Under the pieces are notes generated by a model, which worked only from the letters and a program-made list of their open reading frames with translations, was not told where the DNA came from and made no database searches. Source: an uncultured Candidatus Saccharibacteria bacterium (GTDB lineage Bacteria > Patescibacteriota > Saccharimonadia > Saccharimonadales > Saccharimonadaceae). Taken from it: a stretch of 64,000 nucleotides of DNA. Positions 8,779 through 16,563 of the stretch are shown piece by piece (position 1 is the stretch's first letter; every line of letters starts with the position of its first letter). Made by a program: the position numbers and the translations under genes. The DNA lies in NCBI GenBank assembly GCA_948868795.1, contig CAQRDK010000004.1, positions 23,687-87,686 on the forward strand. The letters are read 5' to 3'.

Positions 8779-9659
8779 GTGTCCGTTACAACCTCACCGG
8801 CGCAGCCAGAAAAGCCCTGGTTCAGACTATCAGCGAGATTTTGGGCAAGCCCGCTGTCTATCAGGGAGCGCCAACCTTCACTTATGCCATCGACTTTTAC
8901 AGCGTGGACAAAAATGGCACTTTGAACTATCCCGACAACACCAGCCCGGAAGATGTGCGGGAACTGGTTTCCCGGCTCCGAGAGCGTGGCTATACGCCTG
9001 AGAATGACAATACTTTCACGGTGGAGCTGCCGAGGGCGGGGTTTTCCGCTACGGCTCTGGACAACCTCCAGAAAATCATCGCCAGCAAAGCGGAATTGTT
9101 CAAGCGGGCACTCGGCACGGACACAGTAGACGTGGAAGTGCTGGAGAACAAGCTGCGGTTCCCGTGGTTCACGCTACATGGGCTGGAGGGCGAGGTCGAT
9201 GCTTACACTAAGCTGATTGTCGGTATCTGCGACATGGCAAAGCGCCAGAAGCGGGTGGTCGCCAGAGAACGCGCCATCACGAACGACAAGTTCACGATGC
9301 GGGTGTTCCTGATCCGGTTGGGGTTCATCGGTCCCGAATACCAGACAGCGCGGACGCTCTTGCTCCGCAACCTCACGGGCAACAGCAGTTGGCTGGCGGG
9401 ACCTCCCCCAGAGCGGAGGTTGCGCAGGAGAAACCGGAAACGGTTGCCACCGCCGCCGAGTCCGACACTTCCGTTTGCGAAAGGCTGTAATCTTCTGGAG
9501 GGACTCGCCGCATGGCTCACTTCTTCTGGCACAATTCTGTCGGACGAACAGCGCAGTGACGAATATAATGGCGTTCGTATCGTGACAGTGCGCTGGCAAA
9601 ACCAAAACTACCGTATTATCCAAGTGGACGGAATGACCTGTAAAATTGAACAGGCGTAG
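8775..9659 (+). CDS. Element-associated protein of the clostridial 'virulence protein' type, probably frameshifted, 294 aa
   Basis: Residues 1-210 (NLTGAARKALVQTISEI, then ALDNLQKIIASKAELFKRAL, then FTMRVFLIRLGFIGPEY, then LLRNLTGNSSW) resemble a protein often annotated as virulence-related in Clostridia mobile elements; the comparison is from memory. The similarity of FTMRVFLIRLGFIGPEY to FAMRTYLNRIGFIGDEF of the amidoligase suggests the two share a C-terminal module. After residue 210 the frame turns Pro/Arg-rich (PPPERRLRRRNRKRLPPPP), while the +1 frame reads a more natural AEVAQEKPETVATAAE and stops at 9488-9490. A lost base in the C run at 9405-9409 is the likely cause. The function is unknown. 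Confidence 0.65.
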   Translation: MSVRYNLTGAARKALVQTISEILGKPAVYQGAPTFTYAIDFYSVDKNGTLNYPDNTSPEDVRELVSRLRERGYTPENDNTFTVELPRAGFSATALDNLQKIIASKAELFKRALGTDTVDVEVLENKLRFPWFTLHGLEGEVDAYTKLIVGICDMAKRQKRVVARERAITNDKFTMRVFLIRLGFIGPEYQTARTLLLRNLTGNSSWLAGPPPERRLRRRNRKRLPPPPSPTLPFAKGCNLLEGLAAWLTSSGTILSDEQRSDEYNGVRIVTVRWQNQNYRIIQVDGMTCKIEQA

Positions 9660-9688
9660 CACCTTATAGCGGTGATTTTGCCGCAATA

Positions 9689-9710
9689 CCAGCCCGCTCC
9701 GGCGGGCTGG
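9689..9710. terminator. Perfect 9-bp hairpin after the amidoligase operon
   Basis: CCAGCCCGC, loop TCCG, GCGGGCTGG. It lies 30 bp after the operon stop. There is no clean T tract on either side, so it may be a weak terminator or an mRNA end-protecting hairpin. Confidence 0.5.
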
Positions 9711-9835
9711 CTTCAAAGGAACACCACGGAATTACGTATATATTAACAAAGAGATAACGATGGCTGGCGTCCCTTGCTTATAGGGGTCACCAGAGTTATA
9801 ATGGTTATGGAAAACTGCGAAAGGAGGCCTTTTAG

Positions 9836-11650
9836 GTGAGTTTTTCTACAGATAATCCGATACAGACGCTTGCCGCCAGCATGACGCCGAAGTTTGCCGT
9901 GTCCTACCTTCGCGTATCGACACGGGGGCAAGCCGAGCGCGGTGGCGGTGCGGACGAGGGATTTTCTATCCCCGCCCAGCGTGAGGCGAACAAAAGAAAA
10001 GCCCTCTCGATGGGGGCGATTGTGGGTAAAGAGTTTGTTGACCGAGGTGCGTCCGCCAAGTCCGCTGACCGCCCGGAACTCCAGAAGATGCTAGAGTATG
10101 TGAAAGAGAACGCTGACCGAGTGGATTATGTCATCGTTCATAAAGTCGACCGTCTGGCGCGGAACCGAGGCGACGACATCGACATCATGCGCACCCTGAG
10201 AGAATGCGGAGTCCAGTTGGTGTCTGTCTCGGAGAGTATCGACGATACACCGGCGGGGATGTTGCTCCATGGCATCATGAGCTCTATTGCTGAGTTCTAC
10301 TCGCAGAACTTAGCGAACGAAGTCAAGAAAGGTATGGGAGAAAAAGTCAAAAACGGTGGCACGATTACTCGTGCGCCCCTTGGCTATCTTAATGTCCATC
10401 GCGTGGATGATAAAGGGCGCGAAGAGCGGACAGTTGTGCTGGACGAACAGCGCGCTCCGCTGATAAAGCTGGCGTTTGAGGAATACGCGACCGGGAACTG
10501 GACGGTGAACGATTTAGCGGAGCACTTGGCAGCTTGCGGTCTTACAACTCGTGCCACTCCTAAAATCCCATCTGTTCCAATCGACAGAAAAGCGCTCTAC
10601 AACGTATTAGCGAACCCTTATTATACTGGCGTAGTGACCTATCGAGGTGCGGAACACGCCGGAAACCACACAGCACTTATAGATCGGGAAACATGGCAAC
10701 AGGTGCAGGACGTTCTCGCGTCCCATATCAACGGTGAGCGCACCCGGGAACATCCGCATTTTCTCAAGGGTAGTCTCTATTGTCATAGCTGCGGGTCGCG
10801 GATGTTTATCAACTATACAAAATCTCGCTCTGGCGTCCGCTACCCCTATTTCGTCTGCGGTGGGCGGCATAACAAAGTGACAAATTGTAAGCAGAAAGCT
10901 GTTTTGATCGACGAGGTCGAACGCCAAGTAGAACAAATCTATGACCGATATTCTTTCCCGCCCGCAGTCCGAGTGTTCATGGAGAACTTCCTGGCTGATC
11001 GCATTAAAGCGGAGCAAGAAAAATACGCAACAGAGCTGGACGGACTTAGGCGGGAGAAGGACAAACTGGAACGCAAACGTAAGAAGCTGTTAGAGGCACA
11101 CTATAACGATGCCATTCCGCTCGATCTCATGAAAAGCGAACAGCAGAAAATCGCCAAACAGCTGGCGGCAGTCGAAAGTCAGATAAAGGCTCACGAGCAT
11201 ACATCTGCCATTATGCTAAACTGTCTATCGGACGCGATGGACTTGATTGAGGACTGCGGCAAAACCTATCGTCTGGCCAGCGACCACATCAAACGAATGA
11301 TGAACCAAGCAATTTTCTCAAAGTTATGGATCGAATCGGATGGGCGGGTCACGGCAGAGTTCCGCGAACCGTTCAAGACGGTAGTTGAGCCGATCTCTAC
11401 CCTGGTTGCCCAGTTTAACCAACAAAAAATCCGCGGTGCCGAAGCACTCACGGATTTCCTGTCCGTCATCTCCAATCGCATTCAAAAATTTTTTGGGTGC
11501 GGTTGGAGTAACGACCTTTTGGTGCCCGAGACTGGACTTGAACCAGCACGCCTTGCGGCATATGCTCCTAAGGCATACGTGTATACCAATTTCACCACTC
11601 GGGCATGGGTTTATTATAGCACGAGATGGTCAATAACGAAAGTGTTGTAA
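9836..11650 (+). CDS. Large serine recombinase (site-specific integrase), 604 aa, C-terminus read from the antisense of tRNA-Leu
   Basis: The GTG at 9836 follows AAAGGAGG; ATG 9881 is an alternative. The resolvase domain begins at YLRVSTRGQ with catalytic Ser28. A recombinase domain follows, then a zinc ribbon (LYCHSCGSRMF, later CGGRHNKVTNCKQKA) and a coiled-coil of about 380-460. These are the parts of large serine integrases of Gram-positive elements. The final 45 residues or so are encoded by the reverse complement of the tRNA-Leu gene and its promoter, so this tail comes from host DNA. In the excised circle the protein would end differently. It presumably drives integration and, with a directionality factor, excision. 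Confidence 0.9.
   Translation: MSFSTDNPIQTLAASMTPKFAVSYLRVSTRGQAERGGGADEGFSIPAQREANKRKALSMGAIVGKEFVDRGASAKSADRPELQKMLEYVKENADRVDYVIVHKVDRLARNRGDDIDIMRTLRECGVQLVSVSESIDDTPAGMLLHGIMSSIAEFYSQNLANEVKKGMGEKVKNGGTITRAPLGYLNVHRVDDKGREERTVVLDEQRAPLIKLAFEEYATGNWTVNDLAEHLAACGLTTRATPKIPSVPIDRKALYNVLANPYYTGVVTYRGAEHAGNHTALIDRETWQQVQDVLASHINGERTREHPHFLKGSLYCHSCGSRMFINYTKSRSGVRYPYFVCGGRHNKVTNCKQKAVLIDEVERQVEQIYDRYSFPPAVRVFMENFLADRIKAEQEKYATELDGLRREKDKLERKRKKLLEAHYNDAIPLDLMKSEQQKIAKQLAAVESQIKAHEHTSAIMLNCLSDAMDLIEDCGKTYRLASDHIKRMMNQAIFSKLWIESDGRVTAEFREPFKTVVEPISTLVAQFNQQKIRGAEALTDFLSVISNRIQKFFGCGWSNDLLVPETGLEPARLAAYAPKAYVYTNFTTRAWVYYSTRWSITKVL
11520..11604 (-). tRNA. tRNA-Leu(UAG), CCA encoded; element attachment site
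   Basis: Acceptor arms GCCCGAG and CTCGGGC pair, the discriminator is A, and CCA is encoded. The T arm contains GGTTCAAGTCC. The anticodon stem TATGC/GCATA encloses the loop CTTAGGA with anticodon TAG, and there is a long variable arm (TGCCGCAAGGCG) as expected for Leu. The 3' end of this gene forms the right boundary of the integrated element. Confidence 0.93.
11613..11641 (-). promoter_or_regulatory. tRNA-Leu promoter
   Basis: On the minus strand there is an extended -10 TGCTATAAT 8 nt before the mature tRNA end, with a weak TTTCGT -35 at 17 bp. It overlaps the recombinase 3' end. Confidence 0.6.
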
Positions 11651-11661
11651 TTTTCACAACA
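11643..11661. promoter_or_regulatory. TGTTGT-N7-ACAACA dyad upstream of tRNA-Leu
   Basis: Perfect 6-bp half sites with a 7-bp A/T-rich spacer, directly upstream of the tRNA promoter. Two more copies occur at 17576-17594 and 17640-17658. Confidence 0.45.
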
Positions 11662-11671
11662 GGATAGATAA

Positions 11672-11699
11672 ACGCAAACCCCGCCGGGGCGGGGTGCGT
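11672..11699 (-). terminator. Terminator of the 11753-12412 gene
   Basis: On the minus strand ACCCCGCC, loop CC, GGCGGGGT is followed by TTGCGTTTATC. This 8-bp GC stem ends the leftward transcript before the tRNA region. Confidence 0.6.
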
Positions 11700-11752
11700 A
11701 AGGGGCTTAGGCTTCAGCAAAAGGGCGGTTCGGGAGTAACGCGTTCAAACTC

Positions 11753-12412
11753 TTAGAGCGAGACCCCGTAGAGGAGTCCGAGGGCGGCCAGCAGGAAGGC
11801 ATCAGGCTCCGTCGCAAGCTGGCGGTCGGTAATTCCCTGTTCCAGCTCGGCCTGAGTGACGAACTTGCCGGCTTGGTCAGGATACATCTTGGCAGCTTCG
11901 CGCCGGAGATCGCCTATCAAGGACTGCCCCAGCTTGCCAATGCCGACGACGAGGTCGGCGGGAGAGACTCTACAAAGCTCGACGAGCAGCGCAAGTCCGG
12001 TTACGTCTCCGCTGGCGTTCTCTTCGTGAGCCATTTGCCGAATTTCGTCCAGGCTGATACAGCGTTGCGCAATAGTACGAGGCTCGATCTCGGCTGATCT
12101 CAGCTCGTTGAAACGCTCGCCGGCGCGGATGGTTCGTTCAACCATAGCGATCGTCTGGGCTTTGCTGTCGCAGATAAACGCGAGGCTCAGGGCGGGCGTC
12201 GTCAGGCAGTCGCCGAGGCCGAGCGCAGCAAGTGCGTCTTCGACGGTGAGCGGACTGAACGGCAGATACTGCGGGCGGAGCGGAAGACTGGGATGCGGAA
12301 CGCGGTCCTTTGAGCCATTGTTCAGGTTCGGGAGACTGCCGTAGGACTTATGGCCGCCATCTTTCTTCGGGAAACTGCGACGCTTCGGGTCGGGAGAACT
12401 GCGGTAAGGCAT
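11753..12412 (-). CDS. Hypothetical protein, 219 aa
   Basis: The first 45 residues are basic, proline-rich and probably disordered; the rest is a helical, soluble, Ala/Leu-rich domain. No signal peptide or family is recognised. AGAAGGAAA precedes the ATG. The gene is a single transcription unit with its own consensus promoter (12521-12549), a 110-nt leader and a terminator. It is the first host gene beside the element. Confidence 0.6.
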   Translation of the reverse strand: MPYRSSPDPKRRSFPKKDGGHKSYGSLPNLNNGSKDRVPHPSLPLRPQYLPFSPLTVEDALAALGLGDCLTTPALSLAFICDSKAQTIAMVERTIRAGERFNELRSAEIEPRTIAQRCISLDEIRQMAHEENASGDVTGLALLVELCRVSPADLVVGIGKLGQSLIGDLRREAAKMYPDQAGKFVTQAELEQGITDRQLATEPDAFLLAALGLLYGVSL

Positions 12413-12520
12413 GAGATTTCCTTCTTTCTTCTAAAATAGTCGGGATCTTTTGTAATTTGGGATGAGCGTAGTAATGTTTGGCGCTGAATTGGAAAGGTGC
12501 TGAAAAGTGCCTATCTTTTT

Positions 12521-12549
12521 ATTGTAGCACACCTTTAGGAAATTGTCAA
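12521..12549 (-). promoter_or_regulatory. Sigma70 promoter for the 11753-12412 gene
   Basis: Minus strand TTGACA, 17 bp, TACAAT, with GTGTGC before the -10. Confidence 0.75.
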
Positions 12550-12553
12550 GGTT

Positions 12554-13243
12554 CTATCGGTGGTAGACTGTCAGGCGGGCCGCGGCGTAAGTGCGGGTGG
12601 TTTCCTGCTGGAGGCCCGGGATTTCAGGGGGATTAATTTTGGCGGGAGAAGAAAGGATAAAGACGCCGCCTTCAGCGAGGATTCGGCTAATGTTTGCAAA
12701 ATCCTCCGGATGGAAGTTATCATATGGCGGGTCAGCGAGAATAATGTCGAAGTATGACAGGTATTCGGGGCGCCCGCAAAAAGTCGAGACGGGTTCAGGG
12801 AAAACCTGAACGCTAGGCCGAGCGGGGAGAGACTGGTCGGGGGTCGGACTTGGTACGGGGAGATTTTCCGGGGCGGGGTTTAGGGCTGCGAGATTTTCGG
12901 TAATAAGATGGGCGATGCGGGGGGATTTTTCGACGAAGACTACTCGGCTAGCGCCGCGACTCAAAGCTTCGATGCCAAGTGCGCCGGATCCGGCATAGAG
13001 GTCGAGAACTTTAGATTCATGGTTGAGATAGGGCTGGAGAAGGTTGAAAAGGGCGAGTTTCTCGCGAGCACCCATCGGGTGAGTGAGGGCGGATTCGGGC
13101 GAGCGAAGCCTTTGTCCTTTATAAAGGCCGGAGATGATGCGCAGATCGGAGGCAGGGCGGGGGTGAGAGCCGGAAACGGAACGGAGCGCAAGGCGGCGGC
13201 CTGAGGCGGAGTGACGCGCAGAATGGTGATTGCTAGTTTTCAC
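12554..13243 (-). CDS. rsmD: 16S rRNA (guanine(966)-N2)-methyltransferase RsmD, 229 aa
   Basis: The domain begins at LRIISGLYKGQRL, typical of RsmD, with SAM motif VLDLYAGSGALGIEAL and catalytic motif ILADPPYDN. It methylates G966 of 16S rRNA in the small subunit. I chose GTG 13243, which has AAGGGGA upstream and overlaps the end of the upstream gene by 11 nt; the open frame continues to 13417 but that stretch overlaps the neighbour's coding region. The first 35 residues before the domain are low-complexity and may not be needed. Confidence 0.88.
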   Translation of the reverse strand: MKTSNHHSARHSASGRRLALRSVSGSHPRPASDLRIISGLYKGQRLRSPESALTHPMGAREKLALFNLLQPYLNHESKVLDLYAGSGALGIEALSRGASRVVFVEKSPRIAHLITENLAALNPAPENLPVPSPTPDQSLPARPSVQVFPEPVSTFCGRPEYLSYFDIILADPPYDNFHPEDFANISRILAEGGVFILSSPAKINPPEIPGLQQETTRTYAAARLTVYHR

Positions 13244-14204
13244 GAATCCCCTTCGACGCGTGGTCCTGCTTGGGTATAGATTTCGGGCGAATATTATACG
13301 CTTCAGCGACCGCGGAGTACCAGCCGAGCGTGACGGCTTTGACGATTTCCGGGAGAAGAATCTCTTTAGTCTGGAGGGCGAGGTCGGTGGTCCAGCCGTC
13401 TTGACAAAAACGGTCATACATCTTAAGGCTTTTCACAAGTTCGAGGGATTTGTCAAAAATATGTTCAATATTCGTATCTTCGAGGTCGCTAGGCTTAATA
13501 TCGGGGATAAAAGATTTTGGCGGGAGGGTGGCGGCAATCATCGCGACGCCATATTCGTAAGCAATATGCTTCGACATATGGCCGCCGGCGCCCCAGTAAA
13601 GCCAGTTGTTGCGAATGGTCTCGAGCATGCTGCGGCCATGCATGACGCCCTTAATCGGCTGGCCGAAAACGCGCATCATTTCTTTGTCGGTCATGAGCTC
13701 GTCCTGAACCTGCGAAAGCGGATAGTGGTGGGCCGGGGTGAGGCCGTCAGTAAGCATATGCGCCATCCAAGCAGCCTCGAAGGCGGCGCGAACGTCATTC
13801 TTCTGTTTGAGGGCGCGGACCAGATTCCAATGATGATCCTGGATCAGAGTGAGGACGGAGCGCTGGTCGAGATGCTCGTGACCGGGGGCGTTGGCGGGGC
13901 TGGAATCCTCGAGGCATTCAGCGGCGTTAGCGGTTTCAATGATGTCGGTAGGATCGGAGGGATTGACAGCTGGTTCCGGGGTGAGCATGTGCGAAGGCTC
14001 GTCGACGCCAGGGCTTTTGCGCTTCAGACCGTCAGGGCCGCGAATCCCCTCGAAGTGGACGATTTCCTTGCTGGCAGGAAAATATTTGCCCCGAGGTAAA
14101 TGATGAGCAAGGGCCTTGCGCGCGGCTTGGTCGAGACGCTGGTGCGTGCCAACAATTCGGCCGGAAAGCTTCGAATTTTTCGAAATCGCAGTCGTAGAAT
14201 ACAT
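13233..14204 (-). CDS. Conserved-looking hypothetical protein with phospholipase/nuclease-like His motifs, 323 aa
   Basis: Several His/Asp clusters appear: GTHQRLDQ near the N-terminus, LIQDHHWNLV, and AHMLTDGLTPAHHYP. Their order recalls zinc-dependent phospholipase C / S1-P1 nuclease-like helical proteins, where such histidines hold metal ions, but the match is by eye and weak. There is no signal peptide. It is co-transcribed with rsmD (11-nt overlap). A -10-like TATACT lies 10 nt before the ATG. Confidence 0.55.
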   Translation of the reverse strand: MYSTTAISKNSKLSGRIVGTHQRLDQAARKALAHHLPRGKYFPASKEIVHFEGIRGPDGLKRKSPGVDEPSHMLTPEPAVNPSDPTDIIETANAAECLEDSSPANAPGHEHLDQRSVLTLIQDHHWNLVRALKQKNDVRAAFEAAWMAHMLTDGLTPAHHYPLSQVQDELMTDKEMMRVFGQPIKGVMHGRSMLETIRNNWLYWGAGGHMSKHIAYEYGVAMIAATLPPKSFIPDIKPSDLEDTNIEHIFDKSLELVKSLKMYDRFCQDGWTTDLALQTKEILLPEIVKAVTLGWYSAVAEAYNIRPKSIPKQDHASKGIREN

Positions 14205-14355
14205 TACTTAATAAAGTATATAACATTTTTGTAAGGTTTCCAAGCGGTTTTGGTAATTTTAGTGATTCTTACTTGACTTTTATAGCGGCCAAGCCGCATA
14301 AAAACCTGCGCGCACTCGAAAGAGGCTGCCGCCAGCACCCTCTTTGCTCGCTTAC

Positions 14356-14384
14356 TTGACTTTCGAGGAAAAGTGTGCTATAAT
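14356..14384 (+). promoter_or_regulatory. Consensus promoter reading antisense into the 3' end of recG
   Basis: TTGACT, 17 bp, TATAAT with GTGTGC before the -10. No plus-strand gene follows; recG ends 12 bp downstream on the opposite strand. Confidence 0.65.
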
Positions 14385-14396
14385 GAAGGGGTGGGG

Positions 14397-16514
14397 CTAG
14401 TTCAGAGTGGTGAGCTGCTGATATTTCTTAATGCGGGAGGCAAGTTCGGGGTAATTTTGGAGGTTTTCGGGGTGCTTGGCAAATTCGGTGGCATGATGAC
14501 TTGCCTCAGCGATTAATTTCGTATCTGTCAAGCTGGCAACTTGGAGGTTCAGCTCGCCATGTTGCATGGCGCCGTAGATTTCGCCAGGGCCGCGAATTTT
14601 GAGGTCGACCTCAGCAAGGTGAAAACCGTCGGTCGATTTTTCCATTTCGCGGAGACGGCGCGAAGGCTTCCCTTCCCCGGTCGTGAGGAGAAAACAGCTA
14701 GCCGGCTGGTCGCCGCGACCGACACGGCCGCGGAGTTGGTGGAGCTGAGCGAGACCATAATTCTCAGAATCCTGGATGATGATCATGTTCGCATTCGGAA
14801 CGTTGACACCGACTTCGACCACCGTCGTCGAGACTAGAATCTGGATTTTGTTCATTGCAAAATCCTCCATAATCTGGTCTTTTTCGTCAGCTTTCATCTT
14901 GCCGTGCAAGAGACTGACGGTATAATCCGGGAAGAGTTCCTGGAGTTTTTTAGCTTGGCGTTTGACGGGAGTGGCGCCGGAAGTTTTACCGGAACCGGAT
15001 GTCTTACTAGACGAGGCCTTTGCGCTTTCGTCAATTAGTTGACAAATCCAGTAAATCTGCTGGCCCTTGGCTAGCAATTCGCGCATTTTCGGATATAATT
15101 CGTCGCGTTGTTCGGTTTCATTCAAGATGCGGGTCGTGATGGGCTGGCGACCGGGCGGCAGCTCATTCAGTAGCGAGACGTCGAGGTCGCCGAAGACGGT
15201 GAGCTGAAGAGAGCGCGGAATTGGGGTAGCGGTCATCGAGAGGAGATGCGGAGCATGGCCTTCAGGGGACTTAAGGAGGAGTTTTTGACGCTGATTGACG
15301 CCGAAACGGTGCTGTTCGTCGATAATACAGAAGGCTAAAGAGTTAAACTCAGTGTCGTCGGTCAGGAGGGCGTGAGTGCCGATAACGAGGTCAATTTCGC
15401 CATAAGCAATGCGTTTTTTCAAGCGCGGTTTCTGCTTGGTGGCACCGGTAAGTAAAGCGATTTGGGGCAGTTCGAGGCCAGGAATTGCCTCCTCAAGGCC
15501 TTGAAATAACTTCTGAAGGCTTTCATAGTGTTGAGTGGCTAGGATGGCGGTCGGCGCGAGGAGGGCGGTCTGGTGGCCGTTACGGGCGGTCTGGGCGGCA
15601 GCTAGAGCGGCGACAATCGTCTTCCCGGAGCCGACATCGCCTTGAAGTAGGCGGTTCATCGGGGTCGTCTTCTCGAGAGCTTGGAGGATCTCCCAGGTCG
15701 AGCGGCGCTGGGCGCCGGTGAGCTGGAAAGGCAGATTTTTGACGATTTGCTGGATAAACTCGGCTTCGAAGGGTAAAGAAATGGATTTTAGGCGCTGATT
15801 TTCGTGTTTATTGAGCTTTGCGGCGAGGATGAGCTCGAAAATTTCCTCGTAGGCAAGGTAGGCGCGACCCTTCTCGGCGTCGGCGGCATTTTCGGGAAAA
15901 TGAACCGCGAAGAGAGCTTCGGCGCGAGCTCCAGGCTTGACATATCCTGGATTTCCGTCGATAAATGGCAACAAATCTGGGATTTTAGCGAATTCCGGGC
16001 GGAGGTTAGAGAGGATTTTTTGGAAAAACTGGGGTTTTAAGACATTTTTGGCAGCGTAAATCGGCTGACAGTCAGAGGAAGTGCCAGATTCGGAGGCGGT
16101 TTTTTCGATATCTTGGGCGAGGACTGCCGAGGGCGAAGTGAGGACGTAGCGGCCGTTTTTGAGCTCGTATTTGCCGGTAAAAAAATACTCATGCTTGTCA
16201 TCGAATTGCTTGGCGCGGTAGGGCTGATTGAACCAGACTGTGCGAATGGCGCCGGTTACATCGTGGATGACGCCTTCGGTGATAGTGAGGCGGCGACGGC
16301 TGGTGTGGCGGGTACGAAGGTCGCTGATTTTGCCGCGAATGATGACTTTTCCGGGGCGGAGGTCGGTAATACGGACGGCGGCTTGGTAGTTCTCGTAGAC
16401 GCGGGGGAGACAATAGATCAGGTCGCCGACCGTGCGCAAACCGACGCGGGTGAGCGCGGCAGCGGTTTTCGGGCCGACACCCTTGACGGTGTCGATGGGG
16501 GCGGACATATCCAT
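14397..16514 (-). CDS. recG: ATP-dependent DNA helicase RecG, 705 aa
   Basis: RecG remodels stalled replication forks and Holliday junctions. Seen here are an N-terminal wedge/OB region, Walker A LLQGDVGSGKT, the DEQH box (CIIDEQHRFGV), SMTATPIPRSL, and the late motif QLHQLRGRVGRGD. Length is close to the usual 690 aa. A Ser/Lys-rich insertion (SAKASSSKTSGSGKTSG) lies between the helicase lobes. The start ATG is 6 nt from an extended -10 at 16521-16526, so the mRNA is probably leaderless. Confidence 0.95.
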   Translation of the reverse strand: MDMSAPIDTVKGVGPKTAAALTRVGLRTVGDLIYCLPRVYENYQAAVRITDLRPGKVIIRGKISDLRTRHTSRRRLTITEGVIHDVTGAIRTVWFNQPYRAKQFDDKHEYFFTGKYELKNGRYVLTSPSAVLAQDIEKTASESGTSSDCQPIYAAKNVLKPQFFQKILSNLRPEFAKIPDLLPFIDGNPGYVKPGARAEALFAVHFPENAADAEKGRAYLAYEEIFELILAAKLNKHENQRLKSISLPFEAEFIQQIVKNLPFQLTGAQRRSTWEILQALEKTTPMNRLLQGDVGSGKTIVAALAAAQTARNGHQTALLAPTAILATQHYESLQKLFQGLEEAIPGLELPQIALLTGATKQKPRLKKRIAYGEIDLVIGTHALLTDDTEFNSLAFCIIDEQHRFGVNQRQKLLLKSPEGHAPHLLSMTATPIPRSLQLTVFGDLDVSLLNELPPGRQPITTRILNETEQRDELYPKMRELLAKGQQIYWICQLIDESAKASSSKTSGSGKTSGATPVKRQAKKLQELFPDYTVSLLHGKMKADEKDQIMEDFAMNKIQILVSTTVVEVGVNVPNANMIIIQDSENYGLAQLHQLRGRVGRGDQPASCFLLTTGEGKPSRRLREMEKSTDGFHLAEVDLKIRGPGEIYGAMQHGELNLQVASLTDTKLIAEASHHATEFAKHPENLQNYPELASRIKKYQQLTTLN

Positions 16515-16520
16515 AGGGAT

Positions 16521-16526
16521 ATTATA
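16521..16526 (-). promoter_or_regulatory. recG -10 with leaderless start
   Basis: GTTATAAT on the minus strand, then 6 nt, then ATG. No Shine-Dalgarno sequence is possible in between. Confidence 0.55.
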
Positions 16527-16563
16527 ACACGAGCGGCAGACTGCGCGCTTGAAGGCTCGATGG

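Larger units (their letters stand above)
1..11519. mobile_element. Integrated conjugative/mobilizable element, right part; left end outside window
   Basis: The span from about 1.1 kb to 11.5 kb is a one-direction gene array: two small genes, MT-A70 methyltransferase, small membrane protein, VirD4/TraD-like ATPase, Replic_Relax protein, beta-class DNA methyltransferase, amidoligase, gamma-glutamylcyclotransferase, two further small-operon genes and a large serine recombinase. The recombinase abuts the 3' end of a tRNA-Leu gene, a common integration site. Genes are tightly coupled (ATGA overlaps) and carry AAGGAGG-type ribosome sites, unlike many chromosomal genes to the right, which look leaderless. 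No mating-pore genes or relaxase are visible, so they may lie to the left or be absent. Whether the minus-strand gene at 49-774 belongs to the element is unclear. The left attachment site is not in the window. Confidence 0.8.
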
